A stretch of 64,000 bases of DNA from Platanthera guangdongensis. Its lineage: Eukaryota; Streptophyta; Magnoliopsida; Asparagales; Orchidaceae. The notes under the pieces were generated by a model. The model was not told the DNA's origin. It was given only the letters and a program-made list of their open reading frames with translations, and did no database searches. The position numbers and the translations under genes were made by a program. Positions within the stretch are counted from its first letter, which is position 1. Every line of letters starts with the position of its first letter. Positions 48,527 through 59,731 of this stretch are shown one piece after another. The stretch covers positions 229,888,646 through 229,952,645 of the forward strand of contig CM077163.1 in assembly GCA_039583875.1 (NCBI GenBank), in the 5' to 3' direction.

Positions 48527-48540
48527 TGGTATCAAAGCCA
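48527..48540 (+). other. Primer-binding site (tRNA-Met type) of copia-3
   Basis: TGGTATCAAAGCCA immediately follows the LTR CA end, fitting a tRNA-Met primer. Confidence 0.85.
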
Positions 48541-48669
48541 GGTTTCTGAGGTTGCGGGTTGTTCAGTTGCGTGAGCGGAGGTCAACCAGCGTTGTTAACT
48601 CAGTGATTGAGTGTTGATCAACCTGTGTTGTTGCTCGGTGCTGCTGAAGGGTACCAACAGGTGTTTGCA

Positions 48670-51304
48670 ATGGAAGGAAGCTTAGCAAGAGGTCTGGGCA
48701 TTGAACTCCTAACGCCGACTAACTACAAGAAGTGGAAGTCGTGCATGAAGAGTTATCTTCTAGGCGAGGAGCTGTGGGAAGTCGTCGGTGGAGACGACAG
48801 ACAGGAAGTTACTGCTGCTTTCGGTACTGCTGAGCAGGTGAGGCTCTGGAGAAGAACTAATGCTAAGGCAGAGTTCGTTCTGAAGAGAGCTGTCTCTCCG
48901 GAACTGTTTGATCACATCATTGGATGTGAGTCGGCTGCTGATATTTGGACAACCATTGATGAGTTGTTCAATAGGAAGAATGTGGCGCGGCTGCAGTTCC
49001 TGGAGAATGAGTTGGCCAGGGCAACTCAGGGAGACCTTTCCATCTCCAAGTACTTCTTAAAGATGAAGAGCTTGTGTGCTGAGCTGTCGGCACTGGATCC
49101 TGATGAGCCTATCTCTGAGGCAAAGATGAAAAGGCACATTATCCGCGGCTTGCGGAAGGAGTATGTGGCCTTTGTTACATCTGTTCAAGGGTGGGCTACT
49201 CAGCCGTCGTTGCTGGAGCTGAAGAATCTGCTTGCCTCGCAGGAGAGCTTAGCAAGGCAGATGGCTGGAGTGAATCTGAATCAGGATGGCAGCGAGGCTC
49301 TCTTCTCAGGCAAGAAGAAGGGATGGGAAGGGAAGAAGAAGAAGAAGGTGCAGACCGCTGTTGAGAAGGAGACTTCAACTTCATATCCGCCGGAGAGGAG
49401 CAATGCTCCTAAGGACTGGAAGAAGAATCTGAAGTGCTACCGGTGTCATCAGCGTGGGCACTTCAAGCGGGACTGCAAGGTCAAACTACAGCCTGGGCAT
49501 GCTGCGGGAAAGGAGGAAGCTTGCTCGCGAAGTGAAGAAGCAGAATGGGGAGGAGCTTTCATGACGGGCACTTGTGTCCGGGCCTTATCTGCTGAGGACT
49601 TCAACAGCGAGTGGATCGTCGACTCCGGGTGTGGTCATCACCTCACCGGAGACAAGTCGAAGTTCACCTCCATGCATGCTTACTCAGGTAATGAAGCTAT
49701 TATCACTGCTGATAATACTGTTTATGCAGTAGAGAAGGAGGGGGTCGTGTCTTTGGGTAGTGATCAGGGGCCACTCACGTTAAGGAGTGTGTATCACGTG
49801 CCGGGCATGAAGAAGAACCTCTTCTCGGTGACCAATGCGGTGGACGCTGGGTATCACGTTCTGTTTGGGCCAACAGACGTGAGGTTCCTTCGCAACGTAT
49901 CAGCGGTGAAGGCTGATGTTGCTCATGTTGGGAGGAGGGTGAAGAACTTGTTTGTTCTTTCCACCAGTGCCTATGTTGATAGGATGAGGGCCAATGATAG
50001 TGCGGCTATCTGGCATGAGAGGCTGGGGCATGTTGGCATGGACAAGCTGAAGGCGATGGCAAGCAGAAGTCTGGTGAGGGGGTTGCCGATGTTGTCCTCC
50101 TTTGGTGATGGGCATGTTTGTGCGGGCTGTCAATACGGTAAGGCACATCGCCTTCCGTTTGATAAATCTCAAACAAGGAGCAAGAAACCATTGGAGTGTA
50201 TTCATGGCGACCTGATGGGACCGACTGTTACTGCCAGCCTTGGTGGAAGCAAATACATGCTTGTCTTGGTTGATGACTACTCAAGGTATACTTGAGTGTA
50301 CTTCTTAAAGGAGAAGTCGGAAGCCTTCCGTTTGTTCGTGGAGTTCAAGGAGTTGGTAGAAGGCCGGCTTGGCTTGCGGATTATGAAGTTTAGAACTAAT
50401 AACGGAGGAGAGTTTGTCTCTTCCGAGTTTTCTAACTTCTGCAGGAAGCACGGGATCCAACGGGAGCTTACATGTGCTCACACTCCACAACAAAATGGGG
50501 TAGCGGAGCGGAAGATCCGTCATTTGACGGAAACCTGCAAATGCTGGCTGCATGCGAAAGATATCCCAAGGTCCTTTTGGGCGGAGGGAATGTCTTGTGC
50601 TGCTTATGTTATCAACCGGATGCCACTCAGCCCTATTAACATGAAGACTCCTATTGAGCTGTTGCTGAAGGAGAAGCCGAGTGTTGGACACCTTCGGGTG
50701 TTCGGTTCAACTTGCTACGTGCATGTCCCGGATGCTTCACGGACAAAGCTGGATGCGAAGGCAAGGAAACTTGTCTTTGTTGGCTATGATGAGCGGAAGA
50801 AGGGATGGAAATGCATGGACCATGTGACGAAGAAGTTCGTGGTGTCAAGAGACGTTGTCTTTGACGAGCTGACGTCATATGGAGGTGGCTCGGTGGAGCC
50901 TACCGGAAGTAGCAAGGTTGAGGAAGCACCGATGGAGGCTGCTGAAGGCTTGGAAGAGGAGCTTGCTGTTTCACCAGCAGCTCCTGTTGCTTTGAACTCC
51001 GAGGCTGAGCCTTCTGGCTCAGGAAGCAGGGGGAGCACTGCTCAATGCTTGCCCCAGGTAGGAGTGGAGCCTGAAGAAGCAACGGAAGCCGTGAGCAAGG
51101 AGCCGTGTCTTCGGAGATCGAAGAGGGTGGTTAAGCCACCGGCTCGGTACTGTGATGGGAATGCAGTGAGCTTTGTCTCCTGCTTCTTTGCGGGTCCTCT
51201 GGATGAGCGAGAGCCTGCAAGCTTCAACGAGGCCACTGGAGTGAAGGAGTGGGATGATGTCATGAAGGAAGAGATTGATGCTCTGAAGAAGAATGAAACC
51301 TGGG
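48670..51304 (+). pseudogene. copia-3 Gag-Pol, first part (Gag to RT start), one nonsense codon
   Basis: The first ATG in the frame is at 48670 (MEGSLARGLGIELLTPTNYK). UBN2-type Gag follows (CMKSYLLGEELWEVV, RLQFLENELARATQG), then a zinc knuckle CYRCHQRGHFKRDC near 49440. The protease site EWIVDSGCGHHLTGD is near 49615, GAG-pre-integrase WHERLGHVGMDKLK near 50011, and the integrase core from ~50190 ([25 protein letters not shown]). TGA at 50293 replaces an expected Trp in YSRYT-W-VYFLKEK. The RT N-terminus (WDDVMKEEIDALKKNETW) is cut by the Sirevirus at 51304. A copia polyprotein that would otherwise be complete. Confidence 0.93.
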
Positions 51305-52896
51305 TGAAAGGGGAAACTAGATCTGATATACTCTAGAGGGGGGTGAATAGAGTATATGGTGCTTTTTAAAAACACAAAGAAAACTTTTTGCAAAGCTTTA
51401 CAACAATTGTTGTAATGAGTGTAAGCAGGGAAGCAGAAATAAAACTAAGCTATGCAGATATTAAGCACAAGAAAATCTAGGCCAGAAACAAAAAAAAACA
51501 TGCACAACCAGATGACACAAGGAAATATAGTGGTTCCCCAACTTGGGTACATCCACTCTTCTACCACCCTAGGTAGGAATCCACTGCAGGATGAGTTGAT
51601 CAGGTGTCCTGGGCACCAATGAGCTTTTGATAAGGTGCTCAAAAACCAAATCAGATTTTTTGATCAGGTGTCTTGCCACCAATGAGCTTTTGACAAGGTG
51701 CTCAAAAACCAGCTTCAAACTTTTGAAGGGAGTTTGAAAAACCCTTTACAGAATGGGGGGTGAGAGAGTGATGGCAGTCTTCTCTTTCTCAAGCAACTGA
51801 GAAGGCTATGTGGATTCAGTGATGTTGTCAAAGCTCCCCCTGAGTCCTTGAAATCTTCAGGAAGATGAGCTTTGCTGAGGGTGATAGGCCTTCAAAGATA
51901 GATCTCCAGCAAGAGAAGATTTCAGCAAGCTGAAATGTTGAGTGTCTGGAGTCTTGAGATGATGTTGGCCTTGAACACTTGAGAGCTGAAGAGATCTGAA
52001 GAATGCTTGAAAGCTTGATCTCTTCTTGATGAGTGTTCTTCAGGATTCTTGTTGACAGAAGATTGAGAGAGTCTCTGTGTATTGAGTTATGTCCTCTACT
52101 TGTCAATCTCTATTCTCTTGTTCTTGTCTGTCTTCTGTCTGATTAAAAAAACATTCTATCTTTTATTCTCTGAGTCTGAATAGAAAATTGCTCTGTCAAA
52201 GATAGCCGTTGGTCTGAATTAATTACAGCCTTAATTGCATAATATGTTCTGAAGGAAAGTCCACTGATTTGTTCCTTGAAAAAATCCCTTGAAACTTGCT
52301 CCAGAAGTAAATGAAAACGGCTGGCAGATCTTCTGAATTAAATGCAGAATAACTTCTATCTGATTTGAATTTGAATTCAGAAAGATAACTGAAATCGTCG
52401 AACTGAGCTCTGCTATCGTCGAGCTGAGCTTAGCGAACTGGAAAAAGCAAGCAGCAAAGAAATCGTCGATCTGAGCTCAAAGATCGTCGAACTGAGCTCA
52501 GAGATAAGGATCCAGTGCAGAGTCAAAATCGTCGAACTGAGCTCAGCGATCGTCGAATGGAGTTCGACGATATTGAGAAGTTGAGCTCAACGACCGTCGA
52601 CCAGAGCTCGACGATATTATGAGGGTTGAGCTCAGCGATCGTCGAATGGAGCTCGACGATCTGTCAATAGTTGAGCTAGACGATCGTCGACCGGAGTTCG
52701 ACGAAACGTCGTGCTGAGCTCGACGATTTGGACTTAGTCTCCAGAAAAATTTGGGTCTTCAGGGCAGCTTCCAAACCTAGACTCCTGATCCCTTAGACTC
52801 AATTCTAATTGACCTATTATCTATACAGAAGGTCAAAGCATAAATTCCTAGAGACATAGTGATCCTGACCCAAATTAGTAATAGGGTGTTCCAACA
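51305..52896 (-). repeat. 3' LTR of the Sirevirus
   Basis: 1592 bp, near-identical to 61938-63531. In plus-strand reading it starts TGAAAGGGGAAAC and ends TTCCAACA. The stretch 52390-52730 holds the array of ATCGTCGA/TCGACGAT inverted repeats. Confidence 0.94.
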
Positions 52897-52915
52897 ATCT
52901 CCCCCTATTTGGGTT
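52897..52915 (-). other. Polypurine tract of the Sirevirus
   Basis: On the minus strand AAATAGGGGGAGATTG directly precedes the 3' LTR start TGTTGG, the standard Sirevirus purine tract. Confidence 0.85.
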
Positions 52916-53077
52916 AGGAAAACTATTTACAGACTTTGAAAAAACAAACTACATCATACAGTCAGAAAAACATAAAAACAACAATAACAAGACACAGAGC
53001 AGAACCATCACAGAGATATATATATATGTGTTATCCAGATAGCAGTTAGAAGAACCAAAAGTTGTCACCTTACAGAG

Positions 53078-56074
53078 TTACTCCTTTTCTTTGCCTTTTA
53101 CCATTTTGATTTCTCTGTTGGGATCTAAAGCTTGTTGTTTGGATCTGGTATCATCAGCTGCACCCAAATAAATTTGCTTTGAAGCCCTGGGAACCACTGC
53201 AGCTGGATGCAACTCCATGTATCTGTCTGCATCAAAGAACTTACTGGAGGCATATCTTTCTAACTCTTTTTGCCTTTGCTCTGACATGGTAGATATGTTG
53301 GAAGTGTCTAGCCCTTGTTCTTTTGCTTTCTTTATCTGATCCAAAGCAGCCAGCTCTTTCATTCTTGCAGTCCAAGCCATAGGATTTTTCTCAGGGTCCT
53401 CAAATGGAACAGGTGGCTCATACCTATTGGAAGTAGTATCTTGAGGAGTCCTGGCAGTCACAGTATCTTTGAGCTTGTAGGGGAAAGGACCAGAAGATGT
53501 ATCAGCAGAAACATGTCCTCCCCTAGAGTAAGGATGCTGCTTGGAGTGTCCTTTGGAGTAAACCTGAGTTTCTCTTTGGTTTCCCCTATATCCTCCCCTT
53601 CTAGAGTAAGACCCCCTAGACTGGCTTTCCCTTTGATATGTTCTTGCATGAGGTTGGTAGGGAGCCTGGCTTCTAGCAGGGCCTGATCTTGCAGAGCTGC
53701 CACCTGCACCTGCATCAGGTGGAGGTGGTGGAGGAGGATGAGGGTGCTTGAACTGAGTGGAATCTTTATCAAACTTCCTCTTCTTTTTCATTGCCTTTAA
53801 CTGGTTCTTGGAGAATTGTATCCAATGCTCAGAGATTGGGCAATTGTGCAGAATATAGTAGGGGACATCATTGTCATTTCTGACTTTGGCAGGAGGAACT
53901 CTCTTCAAGGCCTTACTTCTTGCCTTTCTTTTCTTTGCAATTGTGGCAGATGAGTCATCAGAAGCAGTATTATAATCCTCAGATTCAGAACTTTGTGCAT
54001 CATACAAGGCATCAAGCTGTTTCATCAAATCTTCTTTCAGTTTAACAGCAGCTGATGGAGCAACAGATACAGAAGCAGGAGGAGCAACAGAAGCAGCAGC
54101 AGATGAAACTATAGGTACTGGAGCAGCAGAAGTTACAACAGATATTGCTTCAGGAATAAGGGCAGCAGCAGCAGCTTCAGAAACAACAACTTCTACAGCA
54201 GGCTCAAAATCAACAGCCTCTGTCATCAAAACATCCTGTGAAATGGGCTCAACAGCAGCAGATATAACTTCTGAGGTAGACACAGCATTGTCTTCAGCAG
54301 CAGCATCAGCAGTAACATCAGAAGCAGCAGTCACTGACAGAATAAAATCAGAGATGATTCTGGGGTCACAGCATGAAAAGGGCACTAGAGCCTTGGACAA
54401 ATCTTCTGACTGGGCAGCAAGAACCTCTGGAGGCTGGACAGGATATGGCTCTGGGAGGCAGCAGAAGTAAGCAGTGTCAAAAGTAGATAGCAAGGACCTT
54501 AGGTCTATTGCTAGTACTGGTGTAGCAGCAGCAGCAGAAACAGACACAGCAGCAGTAGCAGCAGAAACAACAGCAGGGGCAGCAACAGCAGCAACAGCTT
54601 CATAGGGCATCTCCCCCTGCCTGGATGCAGATACCTGTGCATCAAGGCACACTGCTGGGGGTGCTGCTAGAGGAGTAAGGAAGGAGGAAAGCTTGGCAGA
54701 GAGAGCTGCCACTGATTGTTGTAGAGGAGCTAAAGAGGCCTCCATGAGAAGAGAGAGCCTAGGTGCAAGGAGCTCATACAACTGATCAGCAAGGGCTGGG
54801 AGATCTACATGCTCAATGAGAGAAGCAGAGGTAGAGGGTTGAGGGATGGCTGAGGGAGCTGGAGGAGGAGGGCTGAAGGGTGGAATGGATGGTTCAGGAG
54901 AGGGGATGGTAGAGATGGAGGATAGAGGGATGGATATGGAGGGAGTGAAGGTGGGTTGATCAATAATCTGGTGGAGAAGGTCTTGGAAAGATGTGGAGGA
55001 GGATGGGAAGTCTGGAGGAGAAGAGGGGGAATCATCCATGTAGGATTCATCCAAGAGAGTGAAGGATGGAAGGGATGAGGATGAGGTGACATCTGGAGGG
55101 GGATAAAAGAATAGGGGATGGAAGTGGTCTGCTGGTGGAGAGGAAATTGTTGCTGGAGATGGAATAGAAGTTGGAGATGGGCTGGAGATGGTAATTGTGG
55201 AGGTGGCTGGAGAGGTGGATGGAGCTGGAGCTAGAGTTGAGCTTGGAGGAGGAGAAGCAGCAGCACTAGCAGCAGGCAGGTCCTCTACAGGGGCAGAGGC
55301 CTGGGGTGGAGTGACTCTTAGAGTCCTGGTGCCTGAAGGGCCAGAAGAAGAGGGCCTGCTGGGCTTGGAGATTTGCCTGTCCCATTTCCCAAAAAGGGCA
55401 CAGGTGAGTCTCTTGGAGGCATTGATGTGCACTCCAGAGGAGACTAGCAGGGCAGGGCACTTAGCCTGGAGGAAGATTCCCAGTATTCTTCCAAAGTTCA
55501 CAAATGTCTTGTTTATCTTTTTCTTCAACAAATCAAAGAATACTTCTCCCCAGTTCAAGCTTTTTCTATCTACCAGAGCTCCCATAAGGCAGAGCTGATA
55601 TCTGGAGATTGTGTCATGGGCAGAATGCTTGGCCAAGAGAACCTTGCCTACTACATCAGCCAGAAACCTGTATTCCACAGACAGGTTCCTTTTAAACAGC
55701 TTGCTAGGGTTCCCCTCAGGATGACCCATCCTGGCAAGTACATCAGCAAACTCTTCTCCAGAAAGGTCAGCAGAATCTTCACCATTCCTTAAACCAAAAA
55801 CCTCTGTCAATACTGCTGGAGTCATAGGTACCTGGGTGCCACCAATGGAACCAACTATGGTATTGTTGTCCAGGTTGTGGGCAGTGTATACCCATTCTTT
55901 AATCTCATCAGATGCAAGTTTGATTCTGGTTGTCATCAGGGCAGACAGTTGCTGATCTTTGAATAAGGTGAGAATGTCTTGGAAGATTTGTTCGGTTGTG
56001 TTGAAGGAATCGAAATCGATGTCAAAGCCTGCATCAAATTTCATTGCAGCGAGCACAACAACTGAAACGGCCAT
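53078..56074 (-). CDS. Sirevirus third ORF (so-called envelope-like, 998 residues)
   Basis: The ATG at 56074 opens MAVSVVVLAAMKFDAGFDID; the frame is uninterrupted. Residues ~30-230 (VFGLRNGEDSADLSGEEFAD, LSVEYRFLADVVGKVLL, FVNFGRILGIFLQAKCPAL) resemble the plant transposon protein domain found in retroelement extra ORFs. A Ser/Pro-rich region (~235-440), an Ala/Val-rich low-complexity region (~490-720), a basic KKRKARSKALKR stretch and an RGG-like segment (SRGSYSRRGGYRGNQRE) follow. I see no signal peptide, convincing membrane span or furin-like site, so the envelope label is not supported; nucleic-acid binding via the basic/RGG part is a more natural guess. Function unknown. Confidence 0.88.
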   Translation of the reverse strand: MAVSVVVLAAMKFDAGFDIDFDSFNTTEQIFQDILTLFKDQQLSALMTTRIKLASDEIKEWVYTAHNLDNNTIVGSIGGTQVPMTPAVLTEVFGLRNGEDSADLSGEEFADVLARMGHPEGNPSKLFKRNLSVEYRFLADVVGKVLLAKHSAHDTISRYQLCLMGALVDRKSLNWGEVFFDLLKKKINKTFVNFGRILGIFLQAKCPALLVSSGVHINASKRLTCALFGKWDRQISKPSRPSSSGPSGTRTLRVTPPQASAPVEDLPAASAAASPPPSSTLAPAPSTSPATSTITISSPSPTSIPSPATISSPPADHFHPLFFYPPPDVTSSSSLPSFTLLDESYMDDSPSSPPDFPSSSTSFQDLLHQIIDQPTFTPSISIPLSSISTIPSPEPSIPPFSPPPPAPSAIPQPSTSASLIEHVDLPALADQLYELLAPRLSLLMEASLAPLQQSVAALSAKLSSFLTPLAAPPAVCLDAQVSASRQGEMPYEAVAAVAAPAVVSAATAAVSVSAAAATPVLAIDLRSLLSTFDTAYFCCLPEPYPVQPPEVLAAQSEDLSKALVPFSCCDPRIISDFILSVTAASDVTADAAAEDNAVSTSEVISAAVEPISQDVLMTEAVDFEPAVEVVVSEAAAAALIPEAISVVTSAAPVPIVSSAAASVAPPASVSVAPSAAVKLKEDLMKQLDALYDAQSSESEDYNTASDDSSATIAKKRKARSKALKRVPPAKVRNDNDVPYYILHNCPISEHWIQFSKNQLKAMKKKRKFDKDSTQFKHPHPPPPPPPDAGAGGSSARSGPARSQAPYQPHARTYQRESQSRGSYSRRGGYRGNQRETQVYSKGHSKQHPYSRGGHVSADTSSGPFPYKLKDTVTARTPQDTTSNRYEPPVPFEDPEKNPMAWTARMKELAALDQIKKAKEQGLDTSNISTMSEQRQKELERYASSKFFDADRYMELHPAAVVPRASKQIYLGAADDTRSKQQALDPNREIKMVKGKEKE

Positions 56075-56214
56075 GGTACCTGCAAAAAATCAACAGACAA
56101 AACGACCAAGTGTAGAACTGCTTGGAGGGAAGAAAAGATTGCAGAGAAATTGAAGGCGCAAGAGAGAACGATGACGAAAAAAGAGTTTTATATTAGGGTT
56201 CGACGCAGAAAAGG

Positions 56215-56500
56215 AAAGATCGTTGAACTCAGTTCGACGATCGAGGCTTCTAAAGGAATCTGAAGAGACTCCAAAATCGTCGATCTCCGTTCGACGATCT
56301 GGAAGAGCGTCGAGCTCCGTTCGACGATCGTTCAGTGAACAAATCGTCGAGCGCCGTTCGACGATCGTTGACCAGAGGAGACAGTTCATGCTGTCTGAGG
56401 GGCGCTGAACTCAGTTCGACGATTCAGGAGATCGTCGAACTCCGTTCGACGATCTTTGGGGAAATCGTCGAGCGCAGTTCAGAGATCAGAGAAATCCTAG
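56215..56500 (-). repeat. ATCGTCGA inverted-repeat cluster between pol and the third ORF
   Basis: Several hairpin units, for example GATCGTCGAAC and GTTCGACGATC separated by three bases (56430-56454), perfect over 11 bp. The cluster lies in the ~490-bp spacer that would be the leader of the third ORF. Confidence 0.88.
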
Positions 56501-56564
56501 ACACTAAGGAAAATCAGAATTTTGCCTAGTCTTGGTCTATTTTTAGCTTTCAAAATCTTGGGGA

Positions 56565-58394
56565 TTATTTAAGACTTCCTCCATCTAACATTCCTAACTG
56601 ATTTAGGAAGAAAGTATGTTTCTTTTCATCCAAAGGCTTGGTGAAAATATCTCCCCTTTGTAAATCAGTTGGGATATACTGCAATTCAATTTTGTTCTTT
56701 TCAACATTATCCTTTAAGAAATGATGCCTAATCTCTATATGTTTTGTCCTACTATGGAGGACTGGATTTTGAGCTATGGAGATAGCACTTGTATTGTCAC
56801 AAAAGATTTTTGACTTTTCTAAGTTGTAACCATAGTCTAGGAGTTGGTTTTGAATCCACAGTATTTGTGAACAACAACTGCCTGCAGCCATATATTCAGC
56901 TTCAGCAGTTGAAGTTGACACATATGTTTGTTTCTTGCAAAACCAAGAGACAAGTCTATCACCAAGGAACTGACAAGTTCCACTGGTGCTTTTCCTGTCA
57001 ATTCTGCATCCAGCATAATCAGCATCAGAGAATCCAGTTAACTCAAATGCTGAATCTTTTGGATACCAGAGACCTAGATTTGGACAACTTTTAACATACC
57101 TAAGAATCCTTTTAACTAATGTGAGGTGTGACTCTCTAGGGCTAACTTGGAATCTAGCACATATGCATGTAGCAAACATTATATCTGGTCTACTAGCTGT
57201 AAGATACAGTAAAGAGCCAATCATTGCTCTATATGTTGTCTGATCAACAGATTTCCCATGTTCATCAGCATCCAATACAGCATTGGTAGGCATGGGTGTT
57301 TTCATGCAAGATGCCTCAGACATGCCAAATTTCTTAACCAGCTCATTAGCATATTTGGTTTGAGAAATAAAGATGCCTTCAGCATGTTGTTTGACTTGCA
57401 ATCCTAGGAAGAAGGATAGCTCACCCATGCTACTCATCTCAAATTTAGAATGCATTAGGTTAGAAAGCCTTCTGCACAATTTTGAGTCAGTAGAACCAAA
57501 AATGATATCGTCTACATAGATTTGTACTAGTAGGGTATGGAACTTATGGGTTCTAATGAAAAGAGTTTGGTCTACTCTACCCCTTATAAAACCATTTTCC
57601 AAAAGAAAGCATGCTAGGGTCTCATACCATGCTCTAGGAGCTTGCTTGAGACCATATAATGCTTTATTTAGTCTAAAAACAAAATCAGGATGAGTTGGAG
57701 AGATAAAACCTGGAGGTTGTCTGACATAGACTTCCTCTTTGATGTCTCCATTTAAGAAGACACTCTTGACATCCATTTGATAAACTTTGAAGCCTTTGTG
57801 AGCTGCATAAGCTAAGAATATCCTGATGGCTTCTAATCTTGCAACAGGTGCAAAGGTTTGGTCGTAGTCAATTCCTTCTTCTTGAGAATATCCTTGGGCA
57901 ACTAGCCTTGCCTTGTTCCTTATTATTACTCCTTGATCATCCAGTTTGTTTCTGAATACCCATTTTGTTCCAACAATGGAATGATCCTTAGGCTTGGGCA
58001 CTAGTTCCCATACTTTGTTCCTCTCAAATTGATGCAACTCCTCTTGCATGGCAATGATCCAGTGTGGATCTTGCTCTGCATCTTGAATGGACTGAGGTTC
58101 AATTTGAGAAAGAAAGCAGGTGTGCAACAGGTTTTGGTTGACCTGATTTCTGGTTTGCACACCAGCTGAGATTTCTCCAATTATTTGGGTAATTGGATGG
58201 TCTCTTGATGTTACTAAATCAACAAGGGGTGTTGATTGTTCACCAACCTGTGTTGTTGTTTCCTCTTGTGGTACAACAACTGGCTCTTCAGGTTGTGCTT
58301 CAATATGTTGAGCATTGATTTCATCTTCACTGCTTTCATCTTCTTGAGCAACCTGTAGCTTGTTCATATCTTCAACTAGAGAGTGTTCCTGCAA
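56565..58394 (-). CDS. Sirevirus Pol, RT-RNase H part (shifted frame)
   Basis: It overlaps the previous frame by 23 bp. After an acidic linker, RT runs from ~residue 105 ([20 protein letters not shown]), with [29 protein letters not shown] and the polymerase box [11 protein letters not shown]. RNase H has [28 protein letters not shown] and [15 protein letters not shown]. The end, [11 protein letters not shown], is a complete copia C-terminus. All catalytic aspartates are present, so only the frameshift near 58380 separates this from a full Pol. Confidence 0.93.
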   Translation of the reverse strand: MQEHSLVEDMNKLQVAQEDESSEDEINAQHIEAQPEEPVVVPQEETTTQVGEQSTPLVDLVTSRDHPITQIIGEISAGVQTRNQVNQNLLHTCFLSQIEPQSIQDAEQDPHWIIAMQEELHQFERNKVWELVPKPKDHSIVGTKWVFRNKLDDQGVIIRNKARLVAQGYSQEEGIDYDQTFAPVARLEAIRIFLAYAAHKGFKVYQMDVKSVFLNGDIKEEVYVRQPPGFISPTHPDFVFRLNKALYGLKQAPRAWYETLACFLLENGFIRGRVDQTLFIRTHKFHTLLVQIYVDDIIFGSTDSKLCRRLSNLMHSKFEMSSMGELSFFLGLQVKQHAEGIFISQTKYANELVKKFGMSEASCMKTPMPTNAVLDADEHGKSVDQTTYRAMIGSLLYLTASRPDIMFATCICARFQVSPRESHLTLVKRILRYVKSCPNLGLWYPKDSAFELTGFSDADYAGCRIDRKSTSGTCQFLGDRLVSWFCKKQTYVSTSTAEAEYMAAGSCCSQILWIQNQLLDYGYNLEKSKIFCDNTSAISIAQNPVLHSRTKHIEIRHHFLKDNVEKNKIELQYIPTDLQRGDIFTKPLDEKKHTFFLNQLGMLDGGSLK

Positions 58395-59730
58395 CAGGTT
58401 CTATGGTAGAAGAGATCTTCTCCTTGAAAGACATGTTAGTTTCATCAAAAGAAACATGAACAGATTCCTCAATTTTTAATGATGATTTATTATATACCCT
58501 ATAGGCCTTGCTGATCATGGAGTATCCCAGAAACACTCCTTCATCAGCTTTGGCTTGAAATTTTGCTAGATGTTTCTTATCATTATTGTGAATATAACAA
58601 ATGCAACCAAAAATTTTGAAATAGTCAACTTTAGGTTTCTTCCCTTTGAGTAATTCATAGGGAGTCTTTCCCTTCAGTTTATGTATCAGGCTTCTGTTCA
58701 GCACATAGTTGGAGGTGTTCACTGCCTCTGCCCAGAAGGATAGAGGTAGATGAGCATCTGACAACAATGTAGTGGCAGATTCAATAAGGGTTCTATTTTT
58801 CCTTTCAGCTACCCCATTTTGTTGAGGAGTTCTAGGAGCTGAGAAAGTATGCCTGATCCCTTCACTCTGACAGAACTCTTGCATAAGAAGAGAATCAAAC
58901 TCTGTCCCATGATCACTTCTGATCAGGGCAATGTGAGTATTGAACTCAATCTTTATACATTTGAGAAACTCTGTCAGACACTTAAAGTTATCAGACTTCT
59001 TCCTTAGAAAGAACACCCAAGTGAATCTAGAGAAGTCATCTACAATCACTAAAGTGTAGGATTTCCCTCCTAGGCTTTGTACTGTGATGGGTCCAAATAG
59101 ATCCATGTGTAACAGATACAGTATCCTAGGTGAATCACTCTTATTAAGTGACTTAAAACTGTTTTTAGTTTGCTTGCCTAATTGACAGGCCTTGCAGAGT
59201 CCTTCCTTCTTGTAGGGGCCAGAAGGTAGTCCTCTAACAAGGTTGTCCTTGGATAGCCTAGCAATAGTTCTAAGGTTTAGGTGTCCTAATCTCTTATGCC
59301 ATAAAACATTTGGTCTACAAACTGAATTGAATAAACAGATATCTATAGAAGTTGAAAGAAAATCTACAAGGTAGATGTTACCTTTCCTTTTACCTGTCAA
59401 CACAGTTGTGTTGTCCTCTGACTTGATTTTGCATAAGGTTTTGCTGAAGGTCACCTGGTAGCCTTCATCACATAGCTGACTGATGCTGATTAGGTTGTGC
59501 TTCAGTCCTTCCACATATGCTACCTTCTTGAAGGTTACAAAACCAATCTGGACTGCTCCATAACCTTTAGTTTGTCCAAAGTTGGAGTCACCAAAGATAA
59601 CTTTGGGTCCAAGCTTGGCTTTAAAGGAATTGAGGTTGTCCTTGTTCCCTGTCATGTGCTTTGAGCATCCACTATCCAAATACCATTGCTGGTTAGATGT
59701 TGGATAGGTCTTCACCTGCACATAAAGCAA
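58372..59730 (-). CDS. Sirevirus Pol, protease-integrase part
   Basis: The frame opens just after the gag stop, shifted by +1, with no ATG at its start, so expression would need frameshifting or another recoding event from gag. Protease [13 protein letters not shown] is near 59670. GAG-pre-integrase reads [19 protein letters not shown], and the integrase core includes [19 protein letters not shown] and [16 protein letters not shown]. It ends AGTLSS-stop in the linker before RT. The RT half lies in another frame, a one-place frameshift that probably disables this copy. Confidence 0.9.
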   Translation of the reverse strand: MLYVQVKTYPTSNQQWYLDSGCSKHMTGNKDNLNSFKAKLGPKVIFGDSNFGQTKGYGAVQIGFVTFKKVAYVEGLKHNLISISQLCDEGYQVTFSKTLCKIKSEDNTTVLTGKRKGNIYLVDFLSTSIDICLFNSVCRPNVLWHKRLGHLNLRTIARLSKDNLVRGLPSGPYKKEGLCKACQLGKQTKNSFKSLNKSDSPRILYLLHMDLFGPITVQSLGGKSYTLVIVDDFSRFTWVFFLRKKSDNFKCLTEFLKCIKIEFNTHIALIRSDHGTEFDSLLMQEFCQSEGIRHTFSAPRTPQQNGVAERKNRTLIESATTLLSDAHLPLSFWAEAVNTSNYVLNRSLIHKLKGKTPYELLKGKKPKVDYFKIFGCICYIHNNDKKHLAKFQAKADEGVFLGYSMISKAYRVYNKSSLKIEESVHVSFDETNMSFKEKISSTIEPVAGTLSS

Positions 59731-59731
59731 T

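Noticed and set aside
53078..56074. Third Sirevirus ORF as a captured viral envelope gene
   Set aside because: No signal peptide, clear membrane span or cleavage site is visible; only position suggests the label.
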